NCBI GenBank assembly: GCA_900708905.1
Contig: CAADRB010000014.1
Span: forward strand, 2,893,822 to 2,957,821
DNA from: Hymenolepis diminuta
Taxonomy: Eukaryota; Platyhelminthes; Cestoda; Cyclophyllidea; Hymenolepididae
Direction of reading: 5' to 3'
Length of the DNA: 64,000 nucleotides
Under the pieces are notes generated by a model, which worked only from the letters and a program-made list of their open reading frames with translations, had not been told where the DNA came from and did no database searches. The position numbers and the translations under genes were made by a program. Positions 50,061-60,800 of the stretch are shown here, piece by piece. How positions within the stretch are numbered: position 1 is the first letter of the stretch; every line of letters starts with the position of its first letter.

Positions 50061-53000
50061 TTCGCTAATATTCGTTAACTCTGCCCTTTAAAATTTGGTT
50101 CCCTCCAGTTCGCAATAACCTAATCTAATAAATGTTTTGAAATCACGTCGGAGCCCTTTATGACAAAATTACACTATCTAAAATCCCAAATTTTATGTAC
50201 TTTTATCACTTCTTCTGTCGGTAAAAACCGATTTCCTTCTTTTGATTTCATTGAAAACTTAGTAATTCAGGACAAAAAATTCTTTTAATATGCTTTTAAT
50301 CTTACGGCACTGATCATTAAATCTATCTTCTAGGGAAATACTTCAAAGTTTGTACTCACGCCTCTTCGAACAATTGGGAAATAAGTGTAGCGCCGGTTAT
50401 CCGATTTTAATTTCAAGCTATACCCTGATAATTTCTACCAAACTCACTACAGGAGCACAACACAGATAAAGAAGATGGTTGCGACAAGCAAATGCATTTG
50501 CCAAAGCCGTGAAGGTGGAGAAAGGGAAGATTAATATTAATGAAATGATCTATAGATGACGAATGATGCAGTGGTGAACGAAAGATCACAGAGATCGAAG
50601 CCTGGTGGTGCTTGGTACTTCTGTCTGTTTACGGATAGGTATATATGGTTCTAGTTGAAGAACAGATAGTTACAAGGAACTTTAAATAATTCTGAGATCG
50701 CATCGCGGAATGAAGGATTCCATGATCTAATGAATACTTGAGGTCAAGCAAGTTGTGAGCACCGTCTGAGATATGAACACTTTATTAGAACAGAGGATCC
50801 AGAATTAAGGGAAATTCGCTAAACTGTATCATCAGTAACGCAACTACAGCATCATATAAATCTTAAATCACAAAATTTATACAGTTGCAGAAAAATTTCA
50901 TTTAAAAGGCGCAATAGATAGTAAATAAAACGAATTTACGTATTTAGATATTTCAACTATTAAAAAAGTCTAAAATATCAAGAGGCAATTTCATTTAAAC
51001 TTCGAAAACACTTCAATAGCCAAGATGACGAAATTACGCGTCCTGTAAACACTCGAGTCAATTGCATGATCGTAAAAATACCGCTTTGAAGTTTATTTAA
51101 AATAAATTAGTAAATTTTGAATTTGAAACTAGAAAATATAACATAAAATTACTAGTATTTACTTAAAAATCTGTCAATCTGTACTTTGGATGAGAACTGA
51201 AAATGATTTATATAACAAAATGACCTCATCTCATTAATCCAGATATTATCCCTAATTGCATACTTTATTTCGAAATCCCTCCAGAAATCTTGGTGACGAA
51301 ATCACACATTTTATAAACTCTTTGTGTTTGTGCACCCGGACCACCTAATAACTTCATAAAAATTCAGCTTGAGGTAATGTAGGTTAATAAAATTTTGCAC
51401 ATTTATACTTAGACAAGAATAGTTGGAGAAAACTAATTTTCATAAATTTTCTAATTAAACTACTTATATTCGCTATTAATAGTAGATAATATCAAATTAA
51501 TTAACCACTTTCAAGGCCATTTTAGCGTTTCTCTTAAGGAGATCGTCTTTAATTCGACATGTCAGATCTCCAGCCGTCGGCTCCGATAAGTATTCACAAA
51601 TGATATCATTATCTTGATCCCTTTCTCAAACTCAGACAGCATCAATAAAATTGCTGGTTATTTCAAACAAAGAGATAGTCAAGTCCGAAGCATAACTCCA
51701 ATGCCATTGGCATACTTACATAATCATTTTCCAGAAGGTGAATATAATTCTTATTTTTATTTCCGCATTTTGTGGAGGTTTTATCGAGTTATTTGCATGA
51801 TTTTACCTTTATTCTACTATTCACAATAAAACACAAACTATACTTCCACAATGAGTTCCCCCACACCCTATTCGGTAAATATTTCGCAAGGCCGCCTAAT
51901 AATCCTCAAGGTTACTACGTTATGACTCTGTTTAGAAATTATTTTATGGACAAACATTGCGACTAAAGCATTAAATTAAATTATATCTAAATAAATTTGC
52001 TTTATTGAATTTCAATAAAAATATATAAGATGGTAAATGTATCATTTTGCATCAAAGGCACAACACCTCATTAGATTCACAGCACAACTGCCGCCTTGTA
52101 GCGGTTAAACGACATTTTTCGGCCAACCACCGTATATTTTTTCGTCAGCGTTAATCTGAATTCAGATAAGATGGCGGTCTAATGCTTTAGCGTGATAGCC
52201 TTTTTATTAAATAAGTTCGAAGTTAATAATGATAAATTTGTTTTTACTGTTTGGGGAAGCAATTACCTAACCACTTACACATCCCACACAACATTTGAAA
52301 ATCGTACCTTACTTGTCTCGTCCGGCAGGCACACTATTAGTTCAGTCCAGGTCATTCGCCTACCTTGACAAAACTACGCGCTGTATATGTGAACTAATGT
52401 ACCGTATTGTCGAAAAAGTGAATAATCAGTTTAACGCGGTCTCTTAAGGTCAATTTATTATTAACTTTAACCTGAAAAGAAATTTCTAAAACACTCCTGT
52501 CATATATATACGCTTTACGATCTTAGTGATTTAAGACGTCAATCACAACTTTTAATACATCAACTATCATCGCTGAACCTAGCTATCAAGGGTACATTGT
52601 CACGTGAGTAGATAATTTTAATTGCGCCACAGAAATTTAATCAAAATTCACAATTTCAATTTTTTATTACGAAAAATCGTTCAGTCACTCGAAAAATTTC
52701 CAAGTTCGTAAAAGATATATTGAAAATTGTTTTTAGAATTACCTCCTTTCCGAAAATAATTTATTAGTATTCAATGTGATCATTTTGTTAGAACAAAGAA
52801 AATTTTTTGTAATTGATATTACAGTAAAATTTTAGTATAATTTATTATTTTGGAGTAATTATTATTTGAATTTATCCTCAATGAAATGTTTTGCCCTTCG
52901 AAATGTTAATGCATAAAGAAGGGAGATATACACTAAAATATCTCTATCGACCTCTTACTTCAGATTACTTACCTCTGAACATCTTCAATACGGGCAGTGA

Positions 53001-53543
53001 CTTAGGAACTTATAGGGTAGATCTTTAAGTTTAAGCTTCTTGAGGTTCATTCATAATGAGGCGAACTGAACAAAACTTGATGTATCTAGAATTCTGATGA
53101 AACGACTCGATTTTATCACTTTCACTATTGCTTTCCCTCCTCTGCCCCATCCAAATTCTCCTTTCGTTTGGAATGCTCTAGTTTTCCTCACGTGCAGAAG
53201 CTTAGCAAAACCAGGCAGGGCATTATTAGCTAAGCTAAGTTAATTATCATCAACAGGTGTGTGCGAATAAGCACCACAATAAAGTTTCGTTCCCTTCTTT
53301 GATTAACTTTTCATGTTATCAAGTTATTTTCTTTTGTTATAAAAGTCTAGCATAACTTAAGTACGCACACGTCGAAGAAAAAATAATATGAGTTTACTTT
53401 TGTAACTGATATACAGGGAGAGCTAAGAGACACATGCGATACCTGAGACGTAACGAAGACTAGATAATTCCCACAAGACTGACTGGGGCTACTTTGCGTA
53501 TTGTTCTAGTCTTATACTCGCTCTATCTTCTTCACCTTCTTTT
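50061..53543. other. gene-free AT-rich DNA
   Basis: No gene supported. The stretch at 52090-52200 is moderately GC-richer but without motifs. Confidence 0.4.
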
Positions 53544-54067
53544 CTACGGTGATACATTCTCAAAGCGCCGTTCACTTATAAATTGTTGACACAGATCCTT
53601 TATGCGCACTTCCAGTCGATTACTGCTTCCTGGCGTGCAGCCTTGGCAAAGTAACATAAGTGATTTTTCAGTCACTGCCGTGATGCATATTAAATGACCA
53701 TATAGGATTAAACGAAAATAGTTATAAAGTTTTAAGGTAGAAAACGGGCTATTAATCATGGTTTTATCTTCATGTCTGGCATAAAGTGCGAAGGACATTT
53801 AATAAATTTGTATTTAACTTAGTAAATTACAAATAACCATACCAGCTGTTTAAAGACTGGATGAAACGTTCCAATCCTCTCATCAACACATCTCCCGATT
53901 CAGAAAATATTTTGCAAAGACTACCTTCAAGAGTCTTTGTTCGAAATTGACCTAGATAAGGGATCCCTGCTAAGATATGAACGAAAGAATTTGATCCCAG
54001 CATATCCCCAATAATGTGAATTCGTCCGAATGGCAAAAGCAACTTGGTTTCCCAAATTCCCGGATCC
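53544..54067 (-). CDS. unrecognised candidate two-exon 3' gene end
   Basis: On the minus strand a 230-base exon candidate (54067-53838) encodes GIWETKLLLPFGRIHIIGD and GLERFIQSLNSWY. It ends phase 1 at a weak donor (GTTATT). A 163-base intron candidate ends at ATCACGGCAG, and the second exon (53674-53544) starts in the required phase. It reads TEKSLMLLCQGCTPGSSNR and ends ERRFENVSP before TAG. Codon choice looks coding and the phases agree. No domain is recognised, and no 5' exons are established. Chance or pseudogene remain possible. Confidence 0.25.
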
Positions 54068-54966
54068 CTATTCGATTTTAATAAAAGCAAACATATGACC
54101 TAAGTATTAAATTGAGCAAAAGTTATATTTTAATATAATTTATGCTCTTAAAATAAGGGCAACTTATACTATCGTTTCAATTTTAAAATGTATACATGAA
54201 TCCAAAATGTTCGTGCTTGAGATAAATACTCATACATTCATCTTGAAATGGACATTAATCTGAATTGGATAATGGTAATACCATCCCATGTTTGAGTGTA
54301 GATCCGGTATGATCCGTAGGAATACTAGAAAATCGGGTATATCCCATTATAATTACTTCACATTCGGAGTTAATCAACTCTCTTTGCAACTTTACTTAAG
54401 TTTTCTTCGGAAATATCAGAATAGTAGGCACGTGATCGCATATTTGGAGAAGCTTACACATCACTTCGATAAGGTTGATTTTATATTTTGCCCTTTTGAT
54501 TTCTCTGAAAAAAATTCTTACTTGCAAAATATTGCCACTATATTACTCACTTTGGTGCCATTTTTGTCATACCTGGTATTAATTTATTACAAAGCTGGTA
54601 TAAATCATACTATGTCAGTAAGCGGATGCATAGCTTGAGATTATAACTTCAGGGAGGAAGTAGTTTAATTGAGCACTTAAATTAGAAGAAACACGTAATG
54701 AAACGGGAGTAACAAGAGTCTTACTTTGTTTTAATTTTGAAAGTATAGAAATGTGTGTATTATAATTTAGAGTACAATTAACTTTGTGGTATACTACTGT
54801 CAAACTCCATGAATTGACTCCCAGATTCTTGGACATGATAATGTCCGCAGTATATGGAGCTTGTTGGCCAGTTGATTTAGTCTCGTGGACGGACATGTCG
54901 CATTGATATACAAATAACTGTTCATAGCCAAGTGTAGGTAGATAAAATCTGCACAGATTTTTTAAA
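54068..54966. other. stretch with weak open frames on both strands
   Basis: A minus-strand frame beginning at 54896 (MSVHETKSTGQQAPY) looks coding for about 35 codons and could be a first exon for the minus candidate downstream, but the phases do not join directly. A 116-codon plus frame at 54288-54638 has no recognised motif. Confidence 0.2.
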
Positions 54967-55069
54967 ATGGCGGTGCCTCCCGGAGTTCTCCGAGGATATA
55001 CTACTTTTATTAGACCTCCAGCTCTCGTTACATACCTTATTGGACTGATTTACGGTTCCTCCTATTCAG
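54967..55069 (+). CDS. candidate first exon resembling ATP synthase subunit e
   Basis: ATG in good context (AAAATGGCG) opens 34 codons: MAVPPGVLRGYT, then RPPALVTYLIGLIYGSSYS, ending in TTCAG before GTAGTT in phase 1. GC content and codon choice are higher than in the flanks. The V-P-P start, single hydrophobic helix and G-x2-YG motif (GLIYG) at the right distance recall the N-terminus of mitochondrial ATP synthase subunit e (ATP5ME; GVAYG in human). That small inner-membrane protein promotes ATP synthase dimers. The charged second half was not found downstream, so the assignment is tentative; pseudogene or another small membrane protein are alternatives. Confidence 0.3.
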
Positions 55070-56067
55070 GTAGTTCCCTATTATTGAAATCCGGAAATGT
55101 TGTTTTGTTCAGTGACGAAATGAAAAAATCAATCAAAAATTTATTATTTTTTAGTTACTATAATGTTCATATTAACTGATTTTTTCGTTAATTTAAACAC
55201 TCATTTGATGTACCCTCAATTTTGAAAACTATGTGCACCGTCCGTTTTCACGTTAATAAATTAAACTGTAACTCTGTGCACGATTTGAGTTCTCTCTCAC
55301 TCTATCACATATACTTAAATCATTTTCTTTTACTTATAAACATATTTTTAAATAGTTTTTTTTACGGTAAATCAACAGAGATTTCAGTCAAGAGTTGGAA
55401 AAAATAGACTCCTGATTGACTAGCTTGCTGGGATCATATTTGAATGCATTAATTATAGTGCAAACTAAGTGCAGAACTGTCGGGAGTTTTTTTAACAACA
55501 CGTCATTTGGCGAAATTAATATTCATTTAAATTCCAAATGAAAAACTGGGATTATTTTAATCATTGTATTCAAATTAGATAATTACTAAACCAATCTAGA
55601 TCCGTTTGTTAGTTGGAAAGCATATTTATGGAAATCCACAATTATATATTATTAGAATGGGACGTCTATTCTGTTAAAGTTAAACATAAACTAGGATTCT
55701 CACTTCTGAAACTTATTCATAAGGTTGAACAAGGTGATACATAGTTGAAATATCCTAACTTGGGAACAAGGGAAGAGGATTTGGTCCATGGTCCACATTA
55801 ATCGATTAAGCAACCTTAACTGGAGAAATGGGTTGAAATTTTCTTCATATATTTGGACTTCTACTTATTTCATTCAAAAGCTTTCTTTAGAAGTGAGAAA
55901 CAACTTTCCCGAAAATTTAGCATTACTACATATATTATCGTAATTTATTATGTTTATTATATTTGTACGACCTACATAGTCTTAATAGTAATAGTAATTA
56001 ATATGGTAAAACTTTTAAAAGGACTAAGATATTTTTTACAGTTATTAATTAACTGATTTTATCTTTC
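55070..56067. other. gene-free AT-rich DNA
   Basis: If the 54967 exon is real, part of this is its intron. TTTCAG at 55382-55387 is a usable acceptor, but the resulting frame stops after a few codons. Confidence 0.35.
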
Positions 56068-56093
56068 ATATATATATATATATATATATATAT
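56068..56093. repeat. (AT)13 microsatellite
   Basis: Thirteen uninterrupted AT units. Likely length-polymorphic. Confidence 0.95.
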
Positions 56094-56245
56094 CATTTCG
56101 CCTTCTAGTGATAACTGCTATGCTAAATAACCATTGATAGTCTCATCTACCTACCTTGACTGTAATTAAATATCAATAAATCGAGGTGGCATGTCCAACC
56201 ACGGAATTAAATCAACCTTTCAAAGGCTTTAAATATCATGGATAC
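56094..56245 (+). repeat. dispersed repeat R2, copy 3
   Basis: Shares CATTTCGCC, AGTCTCATCTACCT, TGTAA, AATAAATC and GTGGCATG in order with 43281-43440. It begins right beside the (AT)13 tract. Confidence 0.55.
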
Positions 56246-58249
56246 AATCTTACCCATAAACCTGAAAGTCGAGTCAAGGAACTTAGACATCAAAACATTG
56301 TACAGTACTCTGCTTCGTACAAGGCTATGAACTACTCAATGCCTCCAGAATTAAAGTAAAGTAAAATTTTTGATGCCTACCTCTTTGTTGTTCTTCGTCC
56401 GAATATTTAAATATTGAACCTGTTTCTTGTTCCCTTTATTCTTTTTCTGTCTGCTATGTGCTGTGCTAATGATAATTGGATGAGAATATGCAAATACCCC
56501 ATAGCTATTAAAATTAGGGTAGTGCTACCATCCAATCATTTAATAAGTACAAGTTTGCACCTCTCTCAGCATAAAAGTTGGTTTGCGAAATGAATTAACA
56601 AAATTAAACCAATCAATGAACTCCAACTTTTGTTTTTGTTTTTTTTTTGAAAACCAACACCTAGTTCAAATCTAAATCCAAAATTAACTTATTTCTGATG
56701 ATGTAAAAAAACGAAGTTGTATCATTCACAACTCCAGCTCCAGTGAAATTGATCTCTTCAATAATTAACTGGTTTAATTTTTTTCTCACAACTCAACAAA
56801 TTTGAGGGCTGATAACGATATATCTTTTGCCAAACTCCTTTTTTAAAACGAGCTTAAAAGATCTTTTTCCCGACCCAACGGATCATATATGAAATTGGTA
56901 ACTGGGTAATCGGAATGGGTGTATCAAATATTTGATGTGTCAATGTTAATATGAACTTAATTCTGCTACTGTATTTTTAAAATAAATAAATTTAAATTGT
57001 TTCATTTTTTGAACCATTAACAAAGTAACAAATTATTGAGAGATGCAAATTGCAAACTGAAATGGTTACCTTTATGATAATGACCAATTTTTTCTGAACC
57101 TCAAACATCAATATCATTTGTGGACCCGATTTTCGAAAATGAAACTTCGACCGAAGTAATAAGTAATAAGAAGCCATTGGCCATTCCTATCGCTCTCCTA
57201 GTCTTAAAATAGAGGCTAGGCAGAGGATGAGAGGGGTTATGCGACGTTACTTTGTTTTTGGAAATCGTTGAACAGATGTTCGCCCATCTATTCGCAGTTA
57301 AACGATAAGCCGCATATATGCATATAATATTCCCCTCTTTTCCCTTCATTGTTTCGCGTTGTGTTGCATACTGTCAACATTTAATAATTAATACTTATCA
57401 CGTCCCCTTGCCTTGTTTCGTTACTGTATTCACGTGATTTGAAATTTTTCTCTAGTTGTATGGTTATGCTCAATCGATTATGCTAGATCCGAATAGAAGT
57501 TACGAAACTTATTTTTCAATGCCTTCCTCAATATGTACTGAATATCTGCGAATACGCTAATTTGATTACGAATCCTCTTGTAAGCTCACACTTCAGGAAG
57601 TTTTATCAAGAAATGATTTGTCCCTACGAGAACGGACTCTTTGTGTTAACTGGTGTTATAATTCTGGAGGTAATTAAACTTCAGTATGAGGTTCCTTATA
57701 ATAGTTGTCCTAATGGAATGGATCGGGTTAGATATGAGGCTAGCTTTACTGGAATTTCAAGGTAATAATTGTGATTGCATTAGAACAAATATTGTTATCT
57801 ATGGCAAGCCAAAAAATTCGCGATTTTTAATAATGGAGAGCGTCTAAGCAAATGAGGTGATAGAAGTGCCTTAAGCAGCGTCAGAAATTTTCTGTGGTAA
57901 GTCGAGAAGGAAATCTAAATTTCATCTGGATCCTGAAACGCAGTTTACGGAATATCTGCGTTTCGCCAGTAGCTCCTCATCTCACATGCGTTTGTAAAGA
58001 GCAGATAACACTGAGCGTGCATGCGGATTACTTCCTTTTCCACACTTTTTATTTGTGTTTGGTGTTCTATTAAGCGCGTGATAAATTTCTTATTGTGATA
58101 CTGCATTCAAACCGCACCGCCTTTCTCACGAAAATCTGCTTCAATTTCGAATTAAGCTGCCTAAGCCAACTCTTTATATGAGAAACTTTAGATTTTCTTA
58201 ATTTTGGCAATTGGAAATTCAATAATAGTTAGAGTATTTCATCGCCTTT
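56246..58249. other. gene-free AT-rich DNA
   Basis: No gene supported. A frame at 57562-57765 has a usable acceptor (CACACTTCAG) and a hydrophobic stretch (GLFVLTGVIILEVI) but no recognisable family. Confidence 0.35.
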
Positions 58250-58882
58250 TTTGTGCAGACTTGGCCACCGGTTAAACCTGCTCTTCTGCAATTGTGCGGC
58301 AAGGACCTTCAGAGGAACATTATCCACCAGCATTTTAACAACCATTTGTCATCTGCTGTGCGTTCCCAGCATCATTCACCGAGCTGTGTTCTGAGCAACC
58401 TTTAATTTGTCATTATCCGCCTTGAAACAGACAATAGTGGACAAACCGTAAAGAGCTGGCTTAACAAACGTTTCAAGAATTTTCGCTCGAGTTCTAATTG
58501 AAAGTACTTTCGATCTTAGAACTGACCTGAACATCAATGTTTGCTTTTTTGTCTTTCATAATATTAAGTCTTATAGTATCATCGGCTAGGATTTTATTTT
58601 CTATAGGAAAGCCAACGTTTTTGTAGTATTTCATTGTATTAAATGATTCCATTAAGAGGGCATAACTAGGTAACAGAGTCAAATTTGATGCTTCTGTGTT
58701 TCAGTCGTTCCAATACATGTCTGCATAACCAAATGTCACAAGTCTCGTGTCTGCCAGGGTGAGATATATTTATCCGTATCGGTGAAGAGATGAGTGATAG
58801 GAAGCGAATTATTCATTAAAGTGGCTACAGTAGCCATGTTTTCTAAGGTGAGTGCTGAAAGGGTACTTTCTTCTAACGGTAC
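58250..58882 (-). mobile_element. decayed non-LTR (LINE) reverse transcriptase fragment
   Basis: Minus-strand conceptual text follows the palm-to-thumb part of a CR1/jockey-like reverse transcriptase over several frames. From 58882 it reads VPLEESTLSAL, in the place of the VPQGS motif, and then HLFTDTDKYISPW (58790-58771 area), where the catalytic F-A-D-D has become F-T-D-T. Next come a PIENK...DIGV-like block and RSKVLSIRTRAKILETFVKP followed by ALYG, the thumb block. Several stops interrupt it. No endonuclease domain, poly-A tail or target duplication was found, so this is an old fragment. Confidence 0.75.
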
Positions 58883-60569
58883 TGGGGATTATTCTGTTGA
58901 AAATGCTAAATAGTTTATTGTCACAGATAATTTAACAGACAAATGTACTGCAGTTTACCTATTTATTTATTTTCCGTAATTCAACTCCATTTTGCAGACC
59001 CAATTAAGTAGAATGTAGTGTTGCCTCTTGCGGTTTGCTATTTGATCGTGAAAATACTTTGAAAACCTCAGCAGATTCCTCGTCAAAGCAAAGTGAAAGT
59101 ATATTAATAAAATGGCCTTCATAACTTCTAGAATTTTTCCACTGATGAACGCTCTGTGAGGAAAATTTCCAAAAGAGATATGCCAACAAATTTTTCATTT
59201 TATTAATCATTTTACGTTTTCATATGAGAATTATTAAGAAGGTTCGTTTAAACAACTGTGAGTTATCCTTCATAATCTATCTCTGGTTTTTACCTTAACT
59301 ATGTTGTGGAACTCTACAAAAGACTAATTCATCAAAAAATATCCAAAATGAGCAAGTTGAGTCTTTTAAATTCTAGGCTCAAGAAGCTAATATTTGCTTT
59401 AAATTATGTGGTTAAATATATCAGTTTTATTTAAAACTGCAAATCCCTGATGGTAAATGATAACTCACTTCTACATATAACTTCTTTTAAAGTTTGATGG
59501 CTAAAGGACAATAATTACAAAGGAATAAGTCCAAAAAGAATTACATTTTTATCTTATGAGCCTAATTTTCTTCTTAATAGGCTAAGGACACATGACACCT
59601 TCATAAAGGCTCTCAATTTTTAAAAGTACTCACCAAAAGTACAACTTTTCGTTCTTTACAAACAGAAAGAAACGGATCGTTTAATGAATTATACGAGAGC
59701 ATTATGAAACTACGAGGGGGGTTTGAATATAAAGAAGAGAGATATGAGTTTCATCTAATTCACTTTAGTTCTATTTGGTCCTTTGTGTTGACCAATTTAT
59801 CATCCGCTGTCAGTACTGTTATTATAGCTAATTACCACACGGTTGAACTTTGGTAGACACTGATCATCTAAACCACTAATTATCAGAGAAAATAACAGAT
59901 CAAAGCCCTAGACTAGGATTTTGTAAATAATAATCGGGAAAAGCAGAGAATCATACTTTAAGTGTGTCTTTATTTACTCGTCTATTTAAAAAAATCATTT
60001 AAAATTTTCTTTTTACTTAACCTCGATGTACTCTCCAACTATTATTTGTGTTGTTAGTTAGTTAGTTTGAAAAGAATCCTGCGAATGAAATTTAACCAGA
60101 AACTTTCTACTTTCCCAGAGGGAAGGAAATAGATCTGAAAGAAGTAATTATAAAATAAAACATATTTCGCATTAAAAATCTTGCTTAAGGAACAACGTTT
60201 TCACCTTTATATACACTTTCTCCATTCTTTTAGCCAATGCTAAGTTAGAATTTTTCAAGGATAGTCCTCTGAAGTAATACAATGTTCCCCAAGTCAGGGG
60301 TTGAAATAGTCGGTAATTCCTGTTGTTGAATACCAATACCTATGAATGCCATTGAAATTATGCCTTCTTAAATCCAAAATGACGAGGTAGAAACGAAAAA
60401 ATACTTTATTGGTACCTTGAATGGAATTTTGTTAACTTGAAATACTCAATTGCCACAATTTTGCTCTGCTAAAACTGAACACTTTGGTGTATTATATAAG
60501 ATCATTTGTCGTTTCAACCACTGGGAAAAAATGAAGTGAAGCAACAAAATCGATCCTTTATGACTAAAT
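58883..60569. other. gene-free AT-rich DNA
   Basis: The minus frame at 59004-59210 lies just upstream of the LINE fragment in its orientation but shows no recognisable RT or endonuclease motif. Nothing else supportable. Confidence 0.4.
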
Positions 60570-60800
60570 AATATCAATTATTAAGCACTGAAGATCGTAG
60601 GCAAGAGTTTGCTACAGTCCAAGGGACGAATCATAAAATTTGTATTTTGAAACATGAACTGCCCATTTAGTAAATACTGTACAACTCGATTCCACAAGCC
60701 AAATGAAGTAAGTCTCTTTGATACTCTGAATTTGTTCCCTGTATCTTTTTGATCCCCTTCCCTTTATCATTGTTGGAGTCTCTGTTACTCGAAATCGGAC
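60570..60800 (+). repeat. dispersed repeat R1, copy 5 (best reference copy)
   Basis: Longest visible copy. Landmarks in order are TTAAGCACTGAAG, AAGGGACGAATCATAAAATT, AACATGAACTGCCCATTTAG, TAAATACTGTACAACTCGAT, CCAAATGAAGTAAGTCTC, TTTGATACTCTGAATTTG, and CCCTTTATCATTGTTGG. The minus frame at 60612-60911 crosses it but is not taken as a gene. Confidence 0.7.

Noticed and set aside
54288..54638. 116-codon plus-strand open frame
   Set aside because: Long for this DNA, but the composition is AT-driven and no domain, splice sites or start context support it.
57562..57765. Hydrophobic plus-strand frame with an acceptor-like upstream site, faintly like a CDC50/TMEM30 start
   Set aside because: The likeness rests on a few residues; the expected conserved cysteine and tyrosine blocks do not continue.
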